The notes below the pieces were generated by a model. The model made no database searches and was not told where the DNA came from. It saw only the letters and a list, made by a program, of their open reading frames with translations. The translations under genes and the position numbers were made by a program. A DNA stretch of 64,000 nucleotides, from NCBI RefSeq assembly GCF_000143415.4, contig NW_003314362.1:577371-641370 (forward strand). The letters are read 5' to 3'. This document shows positions 54,778 through 64,000 of this stretch, piece by piece (position 1 is the stretch's first letter; every line of letters begins with the position of its first letter). This DNA is from Selaginella moellendorffii. Its lineage: Eukaryota; Streptophyta; Lycopodiopsida; Selaginellales; Selaginellaceae.

Positions 54778-55465
54778 CAGGTAAAAGCACTGTCGGAGGA
54801 GCTAGAGAATCCTCTCAATGTGCATCGGTGGAGGCAACTCGAAGGAACTGATCCCAGCGCTTATGAAATGATATTGAAGATCCAAACTTTGCAGAAGCGG
54901 TTGATCTTAAAGACCGAGCAGGCAAGTGAAGCACTTCGTCTATTTGTTTTCTTGTTTCCATTTGTTCTTCTTTCGGCCGTCTGACATGTCCGAGTTCTCT
55001 TCCAGGTCGTTGAGAAGGATCTGCTTATTCAAGAGAAGGAGAAGCTGTATGTGGAGCTTCGAAACATCTTGGCAAGACAACCGGGACCAGAGATGGTAGA
55101 ACAATTGGCGGTCTACTCGAAAAGTCTCAAGGAGAAGACGAGGCAAATGAAAGCAATGGCATCCGAGCTGCAAATGTATCAGGTTGGTTTTTTCTCTTCG
55201 CGTTCTGTTCTCTCTCCTTGTGATTGAGCAACTCTTCATCTCTGAATCATCATAGGGGCAAGTTTATGGATACAAGGCCGAGATTGAGCAGCTCAAAGGC
55301 GAGATTGACTCGGTGAAGAAGAAGTTTTTCGAGCACAAGAAGAAGGAGCAATTGGAGAGGGAGCGGAGAAAAGATTTGGACTCGCAAGGGTCGAATTTCT
55401 CGTCGGGGAACAATCCGCTCAACAAAGGCTTCCTGGGTGGAGGCTACAATCTACAATCTACGTGA
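51898..55465 (+). CDS. CFAP58: Cilia- and flagella-associated protein 58 (CCDC147)
   Basis: 15 exons: 51898-52008, 52089-52176, 52234-52432, 52504-52582, 52638-52834, 52890-53091, 53168-53311, 53371-53571, 53625-53813, 53869-54141, 54192-54392, 54455-54694, 54781-54921, 55006-55182 and 55256-55465. They give 883 residues, close to animal CFAP58 (about 870). Coiled coil throughout. Blocks conserved with animal CFAP58 include FRIEYEKLHRALKKS, ALKKEIDKAWKMVDAS, NLYSKNLVEAQDQIDELRRR, EADDERSRQKKELDVIKSER, RRNEELALLYEKIKIQQS, EELENPLNVHRWRQLE and LARQPGP. In other eukaryotes the protein is needed for flagellar assembly and sperm motility. In a land plant this implies flagellated sperm. One intron (54922-55005) uses a GC donor. 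Start ATG chosen from alignment to the ERDF motif at residues 32-35. Confidence 0.95.
54754..54780 (+). repeat. (TG)n microsatellite at a CFAP58 splice acceptor
   Basis: A poly-T run followed by about 12 TG repeats ends directly at the 3' splice site CCAG of exon 13. Repeat length changes here would alter the polypyrimidine/acceptor region. Confidence 0.9.
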
Positions 55466-55527
55466 TTCTATCAATCACTCGGCAATGTATATACCATAGC
55501 TTGGAAAATTTAAATAAAGGCATATAT

Positions 55528-57300
55528 ATAAGTGAGAGGACTTGGCAATTTGGAGGGACTAGGTTCCTAAGCTATGATCCGTAGCGCGCTTTGGAGATAA
55601 ATTGGTGCACCAACGTGGGGAGTCATGCCAAGCATCTAGGGTGATGTCGTCCGTAGATGCATATATGGAGGTTGGGTTCAAGTCCCAACCCTCCAGTGTT
55701 TGGGTTTAAGTCCCAAATCACTAGGGCGTGGTGATAGTTTGGAATATGAGGACATTCATATTTCGGTGATCATGAACTCTCAGTAGGGAGATTGGCTTGG
55801 GCACACTACCAAGCAGGGGATGCTCCGGAGTCGTGATGCATGGTTAGATTGCTTAGAGTGAAAGCTCAGCATATATAACTTAAAAACACTTTGGTGCAAA
55901 GGGCACCAAAGACGTGGTGAATGAGATGGGGACACCCAATCTCAGTTGCTATGGATCCTTGGCCAAAAGGGCTGACTTGGGCGCACCGCCAAGTGTGGGG
56001 GATGCCCCTAAGGTCATAGTCAACAATTTAAAAGGGTCTAGAAGACTTTAGTGGTAGACCTGTTAAGGGGTTAAGATGAGGTCACTAGGTGATCTTGTGG
56101 CTAAACAAGGACAAGGTCTTTGTTTGGGTTAAGGAATATGATTCCTAGTTCAAAGTGTTGATTTGAACTATTGATAATGGTGTGGCTTGGTCAAGGTGAC
56201 CAAGTGGGAAGGACACCTAAAGAGAAATCAGTTGTGCCAATACGATGGTATAATAAGTCTAAGAAAGTAGTCTCTAGGAGAGAGCTATGGGAGGGTCGCA
56301 AAGTTGGGCTGTGGACAGAGGCTGTAATAGAAAATGCTAAAGAAACCTACTAAGGGTGAGCACCCTCTGGATTTAGCAAAGTAGAGTTTTTGCTATGGAA
56401 CCAAAAGGATACCTTGAAAATGGAGGTAGTGACCCTATGTTGCTTAGTGCAACAATCAACGAATAAAAGCAAAAGACTAATGGCCAAGTGTGGGCCATGA
56501 AGTTCATTAGAAAGAATCCAAGTGGCAAAGTTAGGCATGAAACACTAAGGTGTTAGATACTAACGGATTGTGAGAAAGAAAGTATGCTTCCAAGGATAGA
56601 TTCTCAAATGCTCTAAATTGGCAAAAGTGAAAGCTCCAAGGGAAAGAGCGGCAAAATAGCCAAATGATAAGACCATGGACAGCTCTAGCACAACTTATGA
56701 TAATTAGAACTTCATGCCAAAGGTGGCACAAAATAGAAAGGAGGATGATAATGCCCTTAAATAGAGGACTTCTAAGGATGAGGAAGTGGAGTTGCACAAA
56801 AAGTGCGATGCAAGGTGTTGGAGACACCTAAGAAATTGACTATGAAAAGTCAAAATTAAAAAAGTTCCAGAGTGCAAGTTTATATCAATGAGAACTAAGA
56901 CTACTCAAGAGCCAGTAGTGGGATTGAGATAGAGGAGGTGCCTTTAATGGGTTTAGCAAAAACTAAACCACTAAAAGGGAAAGAACCACTATAGATGGTC
57001 GATCGAGTCTCTATGTTAGAGAGGCTATGCTCCTTAGAGGTTGGACAAGGCATGGTGAGCCTTTGGTGTTAAACCATTGATAAATATTGGCTAAGTGCCA
57101 AAAATGGAAAATGTGATACATGCTGGTGCCAAAAACAAGAAGGGCTGAAAAGGTAATCAACAATACCGATCTCTTGCCGTTGTGGCAGTAAGAAAAGAAT
57201 ATCCAAAAAGAGTAGCTGACAAATAACTTTTGATACCCACAATCACATTTGCAAGAGTGAATAAGCACAGCAAAAAGCTACAGTTCGGTCAACTAGAGCT
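55528..57300 (+). mobile_element. Interior fragment of the long-LTR element
   Basis: 55528-55700 matches 30265-30442 (GAGAGGACTTGGCA, GTAGCGCGCTTT, ATGCATATATGGAGGTTGGG). Beyond 55700 the sequence continues into stretches absent from the copy at 25924-32291, with similar codon-less, gene-like composition; it is probably further interior sequence lost from that copy. Starts about 60 bp after the CFAP58 stop codon. No LTR is attached. Confidence 0.65.
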
Positions 57301-57399
57301 GATCTCCCAATAGAAGTATGCCATATTTGCAAGTCTACCAAAACCCATGATCTAGGTTTTGGCAATTTCCATATCTATAGAATTTACTTGGCACATCTA

Positions 57400-57900
57400 A
57401 GTTGACATGCATTTGAGTTGTGTTTGGAGCCAGCATAGATCGTCATCAGCATATAGTAGTACATAGAGAAAAATGCTTTCTCTGCAGCATAGTTCCATAT
57501 AGACCTCAAACAACATCAACCAGAGGGGCCTGGGGCACCCTTATAGAACCCCCGAACAAGAGTCAATTGGCTGGCTATCCACTATTTGCAAACTCAAAGT
57601 CTTGTATAATTTGATGATTGCAGCTACTGAGGAGGTAGATGGGGATTTGGAGTTCCAGCAGATGCCAAATCAAAAGATGCCATAAGACACAATTGAAAGC
57701 TTTGGTTAAATCAACAAAACCCAGGAGAAGCACTTGGTTCCCCTTAAATGTAGCTGTTTGAACAAGACATGGAGGATTAGCAGTTGGTTGATGCAGGAGT
57801 AATGCCTATGAAGGCCTGCTTGACCTTGTGCATGCTGCCAAGTTTTTTCTCTATAAGGCAGGCAAACACCTTCACAAAAGCTACCAACATTGCTAACTCA
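57400..57900 (-). mobile_element. Eroded LINE reverse transcriptase
   Basis: Broken minus-strand frames read LVAFVKVFACLIEKKLGSMH, QAGFHRHYSCINQLLILHVL, then KLSIVSYGIF, AAIIKLYKTLSL, GFYKGAPGPS and MLMTIYAGS. In order these fit LINE RT blocks (Q-x-G-F, D-x-x-K-A-F-D-x-V, L-Y, G-V-x-Q-G-x-P-x-S-P, Y-A-D-D). Several stops; inactive. Confidence 0.65.
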
Positions 57901-58247
57901 CTTGTGGAGATTTTATTATAAGTAAAATTTCCTTCATTGAAGTTGGATCATTCTTTTATACTAGTACTTTTCTTTTGGACAATGATATCTTTTTCTTTAA
58001 AACACTTTGTATTTTATTTTAAAAGTTTTTAACTGTACTTGTGGCCCAAGCAGCATACAGTTTACCTGGGCTGGACTTGAAAACATGATACAGCACCACA
58101 TTTCTATCTCTTTGTATAGTCAGAAATGCATAGCATGGCTCATCACAAGACTTATCTAGCGACCATTAAGGTTTCTTTGATAACCATGTTCCCATTAAGT
58201 TGGACTGTGAGATAGCAATCTACTCCTCTCCCACACACTCCATTTGT
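57901..58247. other. Spacer, nothing recognised
   Basis: AT-rich sequence between the LINE remnant and the next open frame. Confidence 0.4.
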
Positions 58248-58910
58248 TCAAACTTGCCCTCGGCTGGCTTCATTCACAGACAAGCTACAATCATCCTGGA
58301 GCTTGAATGTGTAGATCAAATTCGGGGACTGGAGCTCAAAGTTTCGACGAAGACCATTGTAGAAGAAGTTGTCCAGCATTGTCAATTTTGCTTGGCAATT
58401 GCCTCGGTCGCTGCCAAGTAAAATCTTAGTCTGGTTGTGAAGGGTTTCCATCTGTTGATCTGCTGGTGCTATGCGATACTGGACTCCAAACATCTCGGAG
58501 ACTGCAAGCATGCTGCTGGCTAGAAAAATTTGCATTTGACCTCTTGTATACATTACTAAGGTTCGGATGATTGCTTTGATAACAAGGCCCCTCACGCTGA
58601 TGGTGTTACCTGGATTGACATGGCAGAAATCCAGATTGGGGCCTGTATGAAAAGCTACGATGGCAATGTCGATCACTACGTTGTTTGTCACAGTGACTTG
58701 ATTGATATAAACTGAGTAAGTATTGTCATCGAAAATGTCTGCAAGTGCAATCACCGTATCTAGAATAATATTGGCATCGGCTGCTGTTATAGCATTGCGC
58801 TCGTCAGAGAATTCCCAACGCATGGCTAACAACACTAATATAAAAAAGGAGTGCTGAAAAACATTCAATGAGAGGATACATTTAGAATGATTTTTGCTAG
58901 AAACAATCAA
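58248..58910 (-). CDS. Hypothetical protein, possible secreted or anchored
   Basis: Open frame of 220 codons. The N-terminus has a hydrophobic run FFILVLLA that could be a signal peptide or anchor, followed by a folded-looking region (ANIILDTVIALADIFDDNTY, TVTNNVVIDIAIVAFH, VRGLVIKAIIRTLVMYTRGQ). No family recognised. If an internal Met at residue 30 were used, the hydrophobic part would be lost. Clean open frame with balanced composition amid repeats supports a gene or recent gene fragment, but there is no splice or homology evidence. Confidence 0.5.
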   Translation of the reverse strand: MIVSSKNHSKCILSLNVFQHSFFILVLLAMRWEFSDERNAITAADANIILDTVIALADIFDDNTYSVYINQVTVTNNVVIDIAIVAFHTGPNLDFCHVNPGNTISVRGLVIKAIIRTLVMYTRGQMQIFLASSMLAVSEMFGVQYRIAPADQQMETLHNQTKILLGSDRGNCQAKLTMLDNFFYNGLRRNFELQSPNLIYTFKLQDDCSLSVNEASRGQV

Positions 58911-59018
58911 AAAGAAAAACTATTTCTTGTTATAATGATAAATTACTAATTTATGTTACTTTATAAAAAGGTTTATCGTTCGATGAGGACATCGAACTTC
59001 GTTTATGGGTGGTGGAGT

Positions 59019-60575
59019 TGTGAGACACAAATCCCTAAGCCCCAAAGTGGAGCTGAAAGGGTGCCACGTGGTAGTGGCCGAAGTGAAAACCAAACAAGCG
59101 TAACACGTTTGGACTAAAAGGCTCCGACTTGAAAAGTCGAAAGCGAAAGTGGAGCTCCCAACGGAGTGCTCAAGAAACGAGCATGAAATGAGCAATAAAA
59201 GAGTCTCTAGAAAAGGGACACAAGAGGACCCAAGATGGACCTGAGATGGAGTCTGATATGGAGTCCGAGATGGACTCGAGATGGAGTCTAATATAGAGTT
59301 CGAGATGGAGTCCGAGATGGAGTCTGAGATGGAGTCCAAGATGAAGTCCGAGATGGAGTCCGAGATGAACCCAAGATAGAGTCCGAGATGGACCCGAGAT
59401 GGAGTCCGAGAAGGACCCGAGATGGAGTCCGAAGTCGAGACTGAGACCGAGACCGGGACCGAGACCGGGGCCGAGACCAAGATCGAGACCGAGTCCGAGT
59501 CCGAGTCTGAGTCCGAGTCCGAGCCAAAGTCTGAGTCCGAGTCCAAGTCCAAGTCCGAGTCCAAGTTTGAGTCTGAGAGGGTGAAAGCCCAAAGCATTCG
59601 TCTCCCAGACCCTGGGGGGTTTGGTGAGCTCCAAAAGTATAGTAAGGGGGAGGACTCCAGTGGAGCTAGTTTGGCCAGGAAAGGCCAGTTTGGCCTAGGA
59701 AGGCTATGCCCAGGTGTTGGGTGACGGGATAACCACTAGGAGGTCCAAGGCTAGAGTGAATACGGACTATCAAGCAGGGTAGCTTGGTGAAGTGTTCAAG
59801 AGCCAGCTCTAGTTCCCCCGGGAGATCGAATGGTCAATGCTCCCAATCCGAGTGTGGGTGGCACTATCTACTTGGATACCTAGCGTGGCTCAATAGAACC
59901 TCACTCTAAGCCCATGGCTAGAGCACCAAAAGGTGGAAGGTGGAGAGAGTACCCATGAGGCTTGTGTAAGGCCACGGTGTTCCGAAATATTGTCCCAAAG
60001 TCCCAGACTATGGAAAGGAAGAGGAGTGGTCCTTTGGTGTAGTGACCAATGATACGGTCATGTGGTGAGGAAGTCCTAGAGGACAGTGGGACTTAATGGT
60101 CGGGCCTATAGGCCTTGTCCCAGTGGCAGTGTTGGCGAACACGGCCATGGGCAAAAAAAGTACTTGGTGGGGATTGTAAAAGGGATATTGGGGAAAGTTG
60201 TTCCCCATGTCTACAGGCATCTTAAGGATGCTAAGGAGTGGATCTTGGATGGTCACTCCTGAACGGATAGCCCAATCCTTGAGAGACGGGACTACGATGT
60301 AGGTGGTGTTGGACCACTGGTTTGACCAAGGTGAAGGGGCATAGCCTTAGTGTAATGGGCTAGTATGTCAGTGGTACCTTGGGGTGTCAGTCTTGGGACC
60401 GGGCACGTGGAGCACTTAGACTAAGTGCAAGGGATGAGTGGCATGGATGCCATTCTCGGGGCTAGCAAGTTCCAAGTCTTGAATTGGACTTAAGGAGGTT
60501 GTGAATGAAACTCCTCCAAGTGGTCAAAGGTGTCATTAAGTGACTAAAATAGAATGGAAAAATCAGTCACTTACA
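59019..60575 (+). mobile_element. LTR of the long-LTR family, without matching target duplication
   Basis: Runs from TGTGAGACACAAATCCC to CAGTCACTTACA, the same ends as the LTR at 25924-27882, with a shorter array at 59215-59580. It is followed by ACTT as before a primer-binding site, but then joins an inverted related copy (60576-61200). Flanks GGAGT and ACTTA do not match, so it is not a simple solo LTR. Confidence 0.8.
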
Positions 60576-61200
60576 ACTTAATCATGGGACCTTTTAAATC
60601 CCAACTCTTGGGTGCATCTCTTACTTCGAGAACCTACGGGGAAACACTATAGCCTAACAGCCTAGTATAGTACCTTTACTCCCCCACTTCCATCCTGAAG
60701 GAAAAGCCTAAGCTCCTAAAGAGCAAAGACTAATGAGCCATATGGTGCTCAAATGGGGCACCATTTCACATGAGCCAAGAGCATTGTAGTTGGTTTCTTT
60801 TCTGAAAGTGAAAGTTGATCTTGAACACTTCCTTGGGTGGCCTTTCCGGCACCATTTGACTCCATGTTCACTCCCAACCGAAGCTCTTAACCCCCAATCT
60901 CAACCTCAAGTTAATTTGGAAGCACCATTAAAGAGTTCCTTCAAAACTGATTTTTGAACCTCATTATCCCTACTATACTTTTAAAACCCCCTACAGCCCC
61001 CTTCCCCCTAAGAGATAATCACTTTGGGCTTTCACCCCATGACAGTATTAGTATTCAAACTTGGTTTTCGACTTGATCTTGGACTTGATCTCAGACTTAA
61101 CCTCAGCCTTAGTCTCGGACTCGATCTCGAACTTAATTTCATACTTGACTTCGGACTTAGTCTCAGACCCAATCTCGAATCTCAAACTCAGTCTTTAAAA
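60576..61200 (-). mobile_element. Inverted long-LTR family fragment
   Basis: Matches 11130-11819 (CCTAGTATAGTACCTTTACT, CCCCCACTTCCATCC, GGCTTTCACCCCATGACAGT, then the array in minus orientation at 61055-61200). Together with that copy it represents a subfamily whose unique half differs from the LTR at 25924. Confidence 0.7.
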
Positions 61201-61980
61201 GTTATGTGAGGGTTTCATCACCACTAGCAATAAGCAAGGATCTTCAAAAGCTGGATGTCAACAAAACCACTCTCTCCACCACAATTATAACGAGTCAATA
61301 GACAAAGCCTATGGCTCAATGCTATTGGTATGGTAGAGTTGTGGTAGCAACCATGAGATGCAGTAGCATAAGACTAACTTTAAAAACAAAGGTAGTGAGA
61401 GAATATAAAGATTGTATTTAAAGACTAACTATGGACATCTACTCAATTATAATACTGTAAGAAATCTAAATATTTGAAATTTTGTCAAACAAAGAAAATA
61501 CTTTTCCGCATGTGTTTATTTTTTCCCCATGTTCAATTATAGAATATTTAATTTAATAGAAAGGTATTGCATAATTTTTTTTTTAAAAGTAAAGTATTCA
61601 AAATACATTATCTTAAAATAGTGTTTAAATTGTTTGAAGTTAATTAATATTATATACTAATAAAATTTTTAATAAAAATAAAATAATAAAGAAACATGAT
61701 AATAATAATATAGCTACCAAGCAATGAGTACAGCATTGTTATATTTGCAAAAGTTGTGGTCTTTTCTTGTTTACTTTGATCTTTGCACCATTCAAAACAT
61801 TGGTCACACAGGTTTTGTGAATAAGGTAGATTTTAACTTATTTCTGATATGTGATTGATGCTCAAATTAAAGAAAATCTTAAAGGTTTAAATACTTCCAT
61901 GTTGAGGAACTTAGATTAAATAGCTTAAATTAATTGTTAACTAGGATAATAATTATATTCAAGTTAAGCAAATAATTGAC
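61195..61980. repeat. Block shared, with inversions, with 4490-5220
   Basis: See the block upstream of the first F-box gene. Here it lies downstream of the second F-box gene, so the relative placement has changed as well as the orientation. Confidence 0.7.
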
Positions 61981-62561
61981 GTTCTTCTTGAGTAAACCAG
62001 GAATTCTTGTCGCGTTTATGGCAAACGAGATCCACGCTAACAATGCATCGCTCCTTCGTCCAAGCACCATCTTGAGGTACATCCGGGACTCAGCTGCCTT
62101 GAATCTACACTGGCAGCTTGAGTGCTTGTGCACAATTACTGAGCGTGCCTCAGAGACGTGAACAAGGCCGAGAAAATCCTTGTAGAGCATCATACCAGTG
62201 ATCTCATCGGCTTCAACTACAACTTGAAGCCGGAAGCACAAGAGTTACTTTGACACTCTTGTCCTTCCGCTTTCAAGTTGTAGTTGAAGCCGATAAGTAT
62301 AGCAAGCTAAGTAATGGATCCATACCCTCTCGTTAAGCCTCTCATTCCTCGAGGCTCTTCCATGGAAGAATGATCTGAGAATGTCACGAGTTTCATTATC
62401 ACAAGAAAGACACCTGGTTACTTGCTTGATAATCACAGCGGTTTGCCTTGAGTCGTAATCTCAAGTCCAAAAGAAACGAACCACTCGCCAGTATCTCGCC
62501 TGAAAAGTAAAAAAGCACCGTTACATGGGGGAGCTAAAAGACTGATTGCTTGAAACTTGCC
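61981..62561. other. Downstream flank of the second F-box gene
   Basis: Contains an inverted pair around GGCTTCAACTACAACTTGAA (about 62209) and TTCAAGTTGTAGTTGAAGCC (about 62272), giving a hairpin of about 22-bp arms. 62360-62460 resembles 2520-2590. Confidence 0.6.
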
Positions 62562-64000
62562 TCAGGGACGACGAAGGCTAGGAGTGTAGACAAGCTTGAG
62601 AACATCCGCAGCTCCAGTCACGAAGGCGCCGATTGGAAGATGAGGCTCCGGCAAGCACTGGAAGTAGACGGCGGAGTTGTGCAGACTGACAAACCAGCAC
62701 TGCATCGTCGGCTCCTCCTTGATGTTATTGCCTTTGTACATGAGAGACCGGCCGTCCCACTTCTTGATATCCCATGCATTGCTCTTCTGAACGGGGATGT
62801 AAAGCAGAAGCGCATGTCCAAAGCCCCACACGTCCATCATCCCGAACATAAGCTCGTTCGTCGGCAGGATATCTCTCGGCACCTGGAGCTCCTCTGTGAT
62901 CACTAGCTTGTCCTGCTCGATCACGGCCTTGGAGAACTTGCTCATATTCTTGTCGACCACGATTACCATAGGCTCCCCATCACTGTCCACCATGAAGCTC
63001 ATAACCATCAAGTCCTCTGGGATGTCCACCAGAGTCGGGATCCACTCCAGTTTGGCGATGTCGAAGCGAGCAATCTTCCCGGGAAGGTTGTGAACGTTGG
63101 TGGTGCAGTAGAGCACCGAGTTTGCGATGAAACTCTGGTGTGCCTTGAACAGCAAGTGGAAAGGGAGCACAAATCCTGCAGGAAACCTGGTGATGGACGT
63201 CCAGGAACCGGTCTCGGAGCAGTAGACGCGCATGAAGGGCTGCTTGTACTCACGAATGTCCGGCACCGGGATGGGGCGGTCTACCGGCTGGACGACGCTC
63301 ATCTCGTACAGTAACCCGCTGATTTCGTCCGCGTCCATCACACCCATGGTGAACACCTTGTATGACGAGGCCGAATGCGAGCACTGCATGCCTGGATGGA
63401 AACCACGGACATTGTGAGTAGAGAAGGAAAAGGTGTAAGCTTCGTTCTTTTCGTTTCAATCAGCTGGAGCTACTTACCGGAGTAGACGATCTCTTCGCCA
63501 GAGCTCATATCCAAAGACGGGAGCTTCTTGGTCTCCTTGGTGAAAGGGTTCACCTAGGAAAAGCAATGAAGAGAATCGTGAGTCTTGTCTAGAGCGATTG
63601 ATCGAGAAAAACGAAAGCTTTCTCCCTGGAAGTGATAGATCGAGAGAAGAAAGGGGAATTTTCTTTCTACACGTACCACGGTGAAATGGCCGTGCTTGTC
63701 CTGGAGCAGCAGGAGGCCGAGCGAGCACGAGACGATGCTAGTGTCCGGTGTCGTGGGGATCCACGGATTCCTCGGCTCGCGAAAGAAGCCCCTTGGCTTG
63801 CCGCTGAGGACATCCATTCCAAAGACAAAGCCATTGCGCGCGAGCATGAAGAGCAACCAGGGCTTGGCGCCGATGACCATGTCATACCTCCGCAAGAAGC
63901 TCTTCGTCGTGGAAATGCGGCGGCAGAACTTGCAAACCGTGCACGATCGCAGGAGATCTTCGAGCGGGAGCTTGGCGAGGATCATCTCCTGGAGCAATCA
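62562..64000 (-). CDS. F-box protein, paralog of 2694-4123, 5' end beyond the window
   Basis: Exons 64000-63677 (5' partial), 63553-63478 and 63391-62562; introns 63676-63554 and 63477-63392. The last part of the F-box (EMILAKLPLEDLLRS, TVCKFCRRISTTKSFLRRYD) and the whole propeller-like part are present and closely similar to the first copy. A Trp of the F-box (CKFWRR in copy 1) is Cys here (CKFCRR). The second intron is longer than in copy 1 (86 versus 60 bp) and uses an acceptor shifted by one codon-length step, which changes AIQCS to GMQCS. Likely role: substrate receptor of an SCF ubiquitin ligase; target unknown. Confidence 0.85.

Noticed and set aside
59019-60575. Simple solo LTR
   Set aside because: Flanking 5-bp sequences do not match, and the right side joins another inverted LTR fragment.

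Overview
This looks like nuclear DNA of a seedless vascular plant, most likely a Selaginella-type lycophyte. The evidence is short (about 40-120 bp) GT-AG introns, plant gene families (P-class PPR, F-box, a PRISE-type reductase pair), plant-type (CCCTAAA)n repeats, and an intact CFAP58 gene for a motile-cilium protein, which only plants with swimming sperm keep. The species is inferred, not proven.

Layout. 0-11 kb: a decayed B-lectin gene, an F-box gene with a CFAP58 gene fragment just upstream, a PPR pseudogene, microsatellites and eroded Ty3/gypsy pol. 11.8-17.4 kb: a young 5.6-kb LTR element (419-bp LTRs, target-site duplication ATCTC) with gag and two unassigned ORFs but no pol. 17.6-18.7 kb: eroded reverse transcriptase running into an assembly gap. 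21.3-22 kb: 2-Cys peroxiredoxin pseudogene. 23.1-24.2 kb: PRISE-type reductase copy 1.

25.5-46.6 kb is a three-layer nest resolvable to the base. A solo LTR (TSD TATAT) is split by a 6.4-kb LTR element with 1.96-kb LTRs and no coding capacity (TSD AAGGC), and separately by a 13.4-kb DNA transposon (32456-45845; 24-bp terminal inverted repeats; TSD ATGG). The DNA transposon is the most interesting object. Its plus strand carries a transposase-like gene with an RNase H-like D...DN..ENKN...GHTHED pattern. Its minus strand carries one multi-exon gene joining a ParB-like domain, a possible methyltransferase-like end, basic and acidic linkers, a palindrome-bearing repeat region and a degenerate FCP1/HAD-like domain. 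The two genes diverge from a 2.6-kb non-coding centre. About 28 copies of a 22-bp palindrome (half-site ATGGCRTGWGG) are spread over the element in introns, exons and spacers, and I saw none elsewhere in the window.

46.6-64 kb: AT-rich repeats, PRISE copy 2, a PPR gene, the 15-exon CFAP58 gene, fragments of the long-LTR element, an eroded LINE, one unassigned reading frame, further LTR copies, and a second F-box gene paralogous to the one at 2.7-4.1 kb. The window is thus bracketed by two diverged copies of one F-box locus.

The host genes here do not form a pathway. All coordinates, splice sites and repeat ends were read by eye; family assignments are from remembered motifs without any search.
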